Below are positions 51,543 through 52,325 of a DNA stretch of 52,325 nt, piece after piece. A model generated the notes under the pieces. The model did no database searches. It saw nothing but the letters and a program-made list of their open reading frames with translations, and was not told where the DNA came from. This DNA is from an uncultured Bacteroides sp. (GTDB lineage Bacteria > Bacteroidota > Bacteroidia > Bacteroidales > Bacteroidaceae). Positions within the stretch are counted from its first letter, which is position 1, and the number at the start of each line of letters is the position of its first letter. The DNA is taken from positions 1-52,325 of the forward strand of contig CASENS010000105.1 of assembly GCA_949289345.1 (NCBI GenBank). Reading direction: 5' to 3'. The translations under genes were made by a program, and so were the position numbers.

Positions 51543-52325
51543 TCAGGCGGTGCGGTCGGCCCTGCGCACGAACCACCGCTTGAACATCCACGTCGTCAGC
51601 ACGTAGAGGGGGAAGGCGGTGACAAATCCGGCCACGGCGTCGATGACGTAGTGCGCCTGGATGTACACCGTGGCGCCGCACAGCAGCAGGTAGAACGGCA
51701 GGAGGCAGGCGAAGAGGCGGCGGCTGCCGCGCCACGCCATAATCATCAGGATGGTGGATATGCCCACGTGCGACGAGGGGAAGGCCGCCGTGGGGCGCTC
51801 GCCCACTTCCTGCGAGTGTTCCACCAGCCGGTAGAAGAAGCCTTGCTCGAACTCCGGACCGGGAGGCAGCCCGGCGTGGTGGTTGAAGTAATCGCCGATG
51901 GAGGGGAAGACGCCTTGCAGCACGTGGTCCATGCCGATGGCCGGGAAGTAGAACTGCGGCCCCGCCACGGGCAGGAAGATGTAGACGAGGTAGTAGATGA
52001 AGAACGAGGAGATGATGACGAACGACACCTTCTCCAGCAGGTCGAAGCGGCGGATGAAGTACCACAGGACGATGACCAGCATCATGGGGTAGTAGAAGAA
52101 GTAGCCCATGTTGAACGGCTCGCTGACCCACAGCCACGAGGCGCGCTCGGCAAACAGGATGGCGGGCTGGCAGCCGAAGAGCCATTGCTCGGCCGAGGCG
52201 AAGAGGTGGTCGAGGTTGGGGAACAGGCGGTTGAACTCGTACGTGTCCGGATACCAGTAGGACAGCAGCGACATCTGGATGCACACCCGCACGAAGGCGG
52301 AGAACTTGCACGGCGCCAGGCGGTA
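51543..52325 (-). CDS. PAP2/Aur1-like integral membrane phosphatase or phosphotransferase (5' end off window)
   Basis: 260 codons stay open to the right edge on the minus strand, so the start is missing; an inner GTG at 52292 is only one possible start. About six membrane helices are seen, with PAP2 motifs FPSSHVG (H of motif 2) and HYVIDAVAGF (motif 3). The order and spacing fit the PAP2_3 group, which includes inositol-phosphorylceramide synthase Aur1/Ipt1. Bacteroides make sphingolipids and inositol lipids, so a lipid head-group role is possible, but the substrate is not shown. Confidence 0.78.
   Translation of the reverse strand, partial: YRLAPCKFSAFVRVCIQMSLLSYWYPDTYEFNRLFPNLDHLFASAEQWLFGCQPAILFAERASWLWVSEPFNMGYFFYYPMMLVIVLWYFIRRFDLLEKVSFVIISSFFIYYLVYIFLPVAGPQFYFPAIGMDHVLQGVFPSIGDYFNHHAGLPPGPEFEQGFFYRLVEHSQEVGERPTAAFPSSHVGISTILMIMAWRGSRRLFACLLPFYLLLCGATVYIQAHYVIDAVAGFVTAFPLYVLTTWMFKRWFVRRADRTA

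Noticed and set aside
1-52325. tRNA or rRNA genes
   Set aside because: Intergenic regions were read for cloverleaf-like and rRNA-like sequence and none was seen, although a covariance-model scan was not possible.

Overview
The window is a chromosomal segment of a Bacteroidales bacterium, most likely Bacteroidaceae. The evidence is the promoter style (a -7 box TAnnTTTG, sometimes with TTTG 18-19 bp upstream, and weak Shine-Dalgarno sequences), a DAP-type murE inside a division and cell-wall cluster, the block DUF4271-hemD-rnpA-yidD-tatD-tyrS, a TonB-dependent receptor, BACON and C10-protease proteins, and a TPR/LuxR-type regulator. GC is around 50%. The species cannot be named from sequence alone.

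Layout. 1-96 (minus) is the first codons of a Bacteroides-type tyrosine recombinase, so a mobile element probably lies off the left edge. 396-1969 holds rbfA and a LolE/FtsX-like permease. 1970-2720 is a long gene-free stretch with an orphan promoter, a possible small RNA and two arrays of 22-bp repeats. 2721-17902 is the division and cell-wall cluster rsmH-ftsL-ftsI-murE-mraY-murD-ftsW-murG-murC-ftsQ-ftsA-ftsZ, all on the plus strand; mraZ and murF are not in it. 17958-28400 holds a SASA-type esterase, a THUMP-like methyltransferase, a TonB receptor followed by a purple-acid-phosphatase-like enzyme (probable phosphate scavenging), a GNAT-like protein, a PAP2 phosphatase, an S41 protease and coaD. 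28500-37030 is accessory: a truncated hicB, lipoproteins, an outer-membrane barrel beside a TPR/HTH regulator, a BACON lipoprotein with a C10 cysteine protease, a glycosyltransferase, and two copies of a large palindromic element. 37135-46349 is mostly housekeeping: radC, tadA, yraN, birA, metK behind a SAM-II-like riboswitch, a LOG protein, then DUF4271-hemD-rnpA-yidD-tatD and tyrS. 46406-49950 (minus) is a close-packed five-gene run: MNT nucleotidyltransferase, HEPN protein, U32 protein, thioesterase, dprA. dusB follows on the plus strand, then a MITE-like element with tandem arrays, then a PAP2/Aur1-like membrane protein cut by the right edge.

The most unusual signal is in the spaces between genes. 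Five separate places carry a module of four tandem units with a period of exactly 22 bp (88 bp in all), and two more places carry shorter 22-bp-phased repeats. The unit sequence differs between places, yet neighbouring or next-but-one units are repeatedly complementary, in some cases with compensating changes, so hairpins seem to be conserved while sequence drifts. A second signal is a palindromic element present twice whose arms keep their left-right identity while the central loop is inverted between the two copies.
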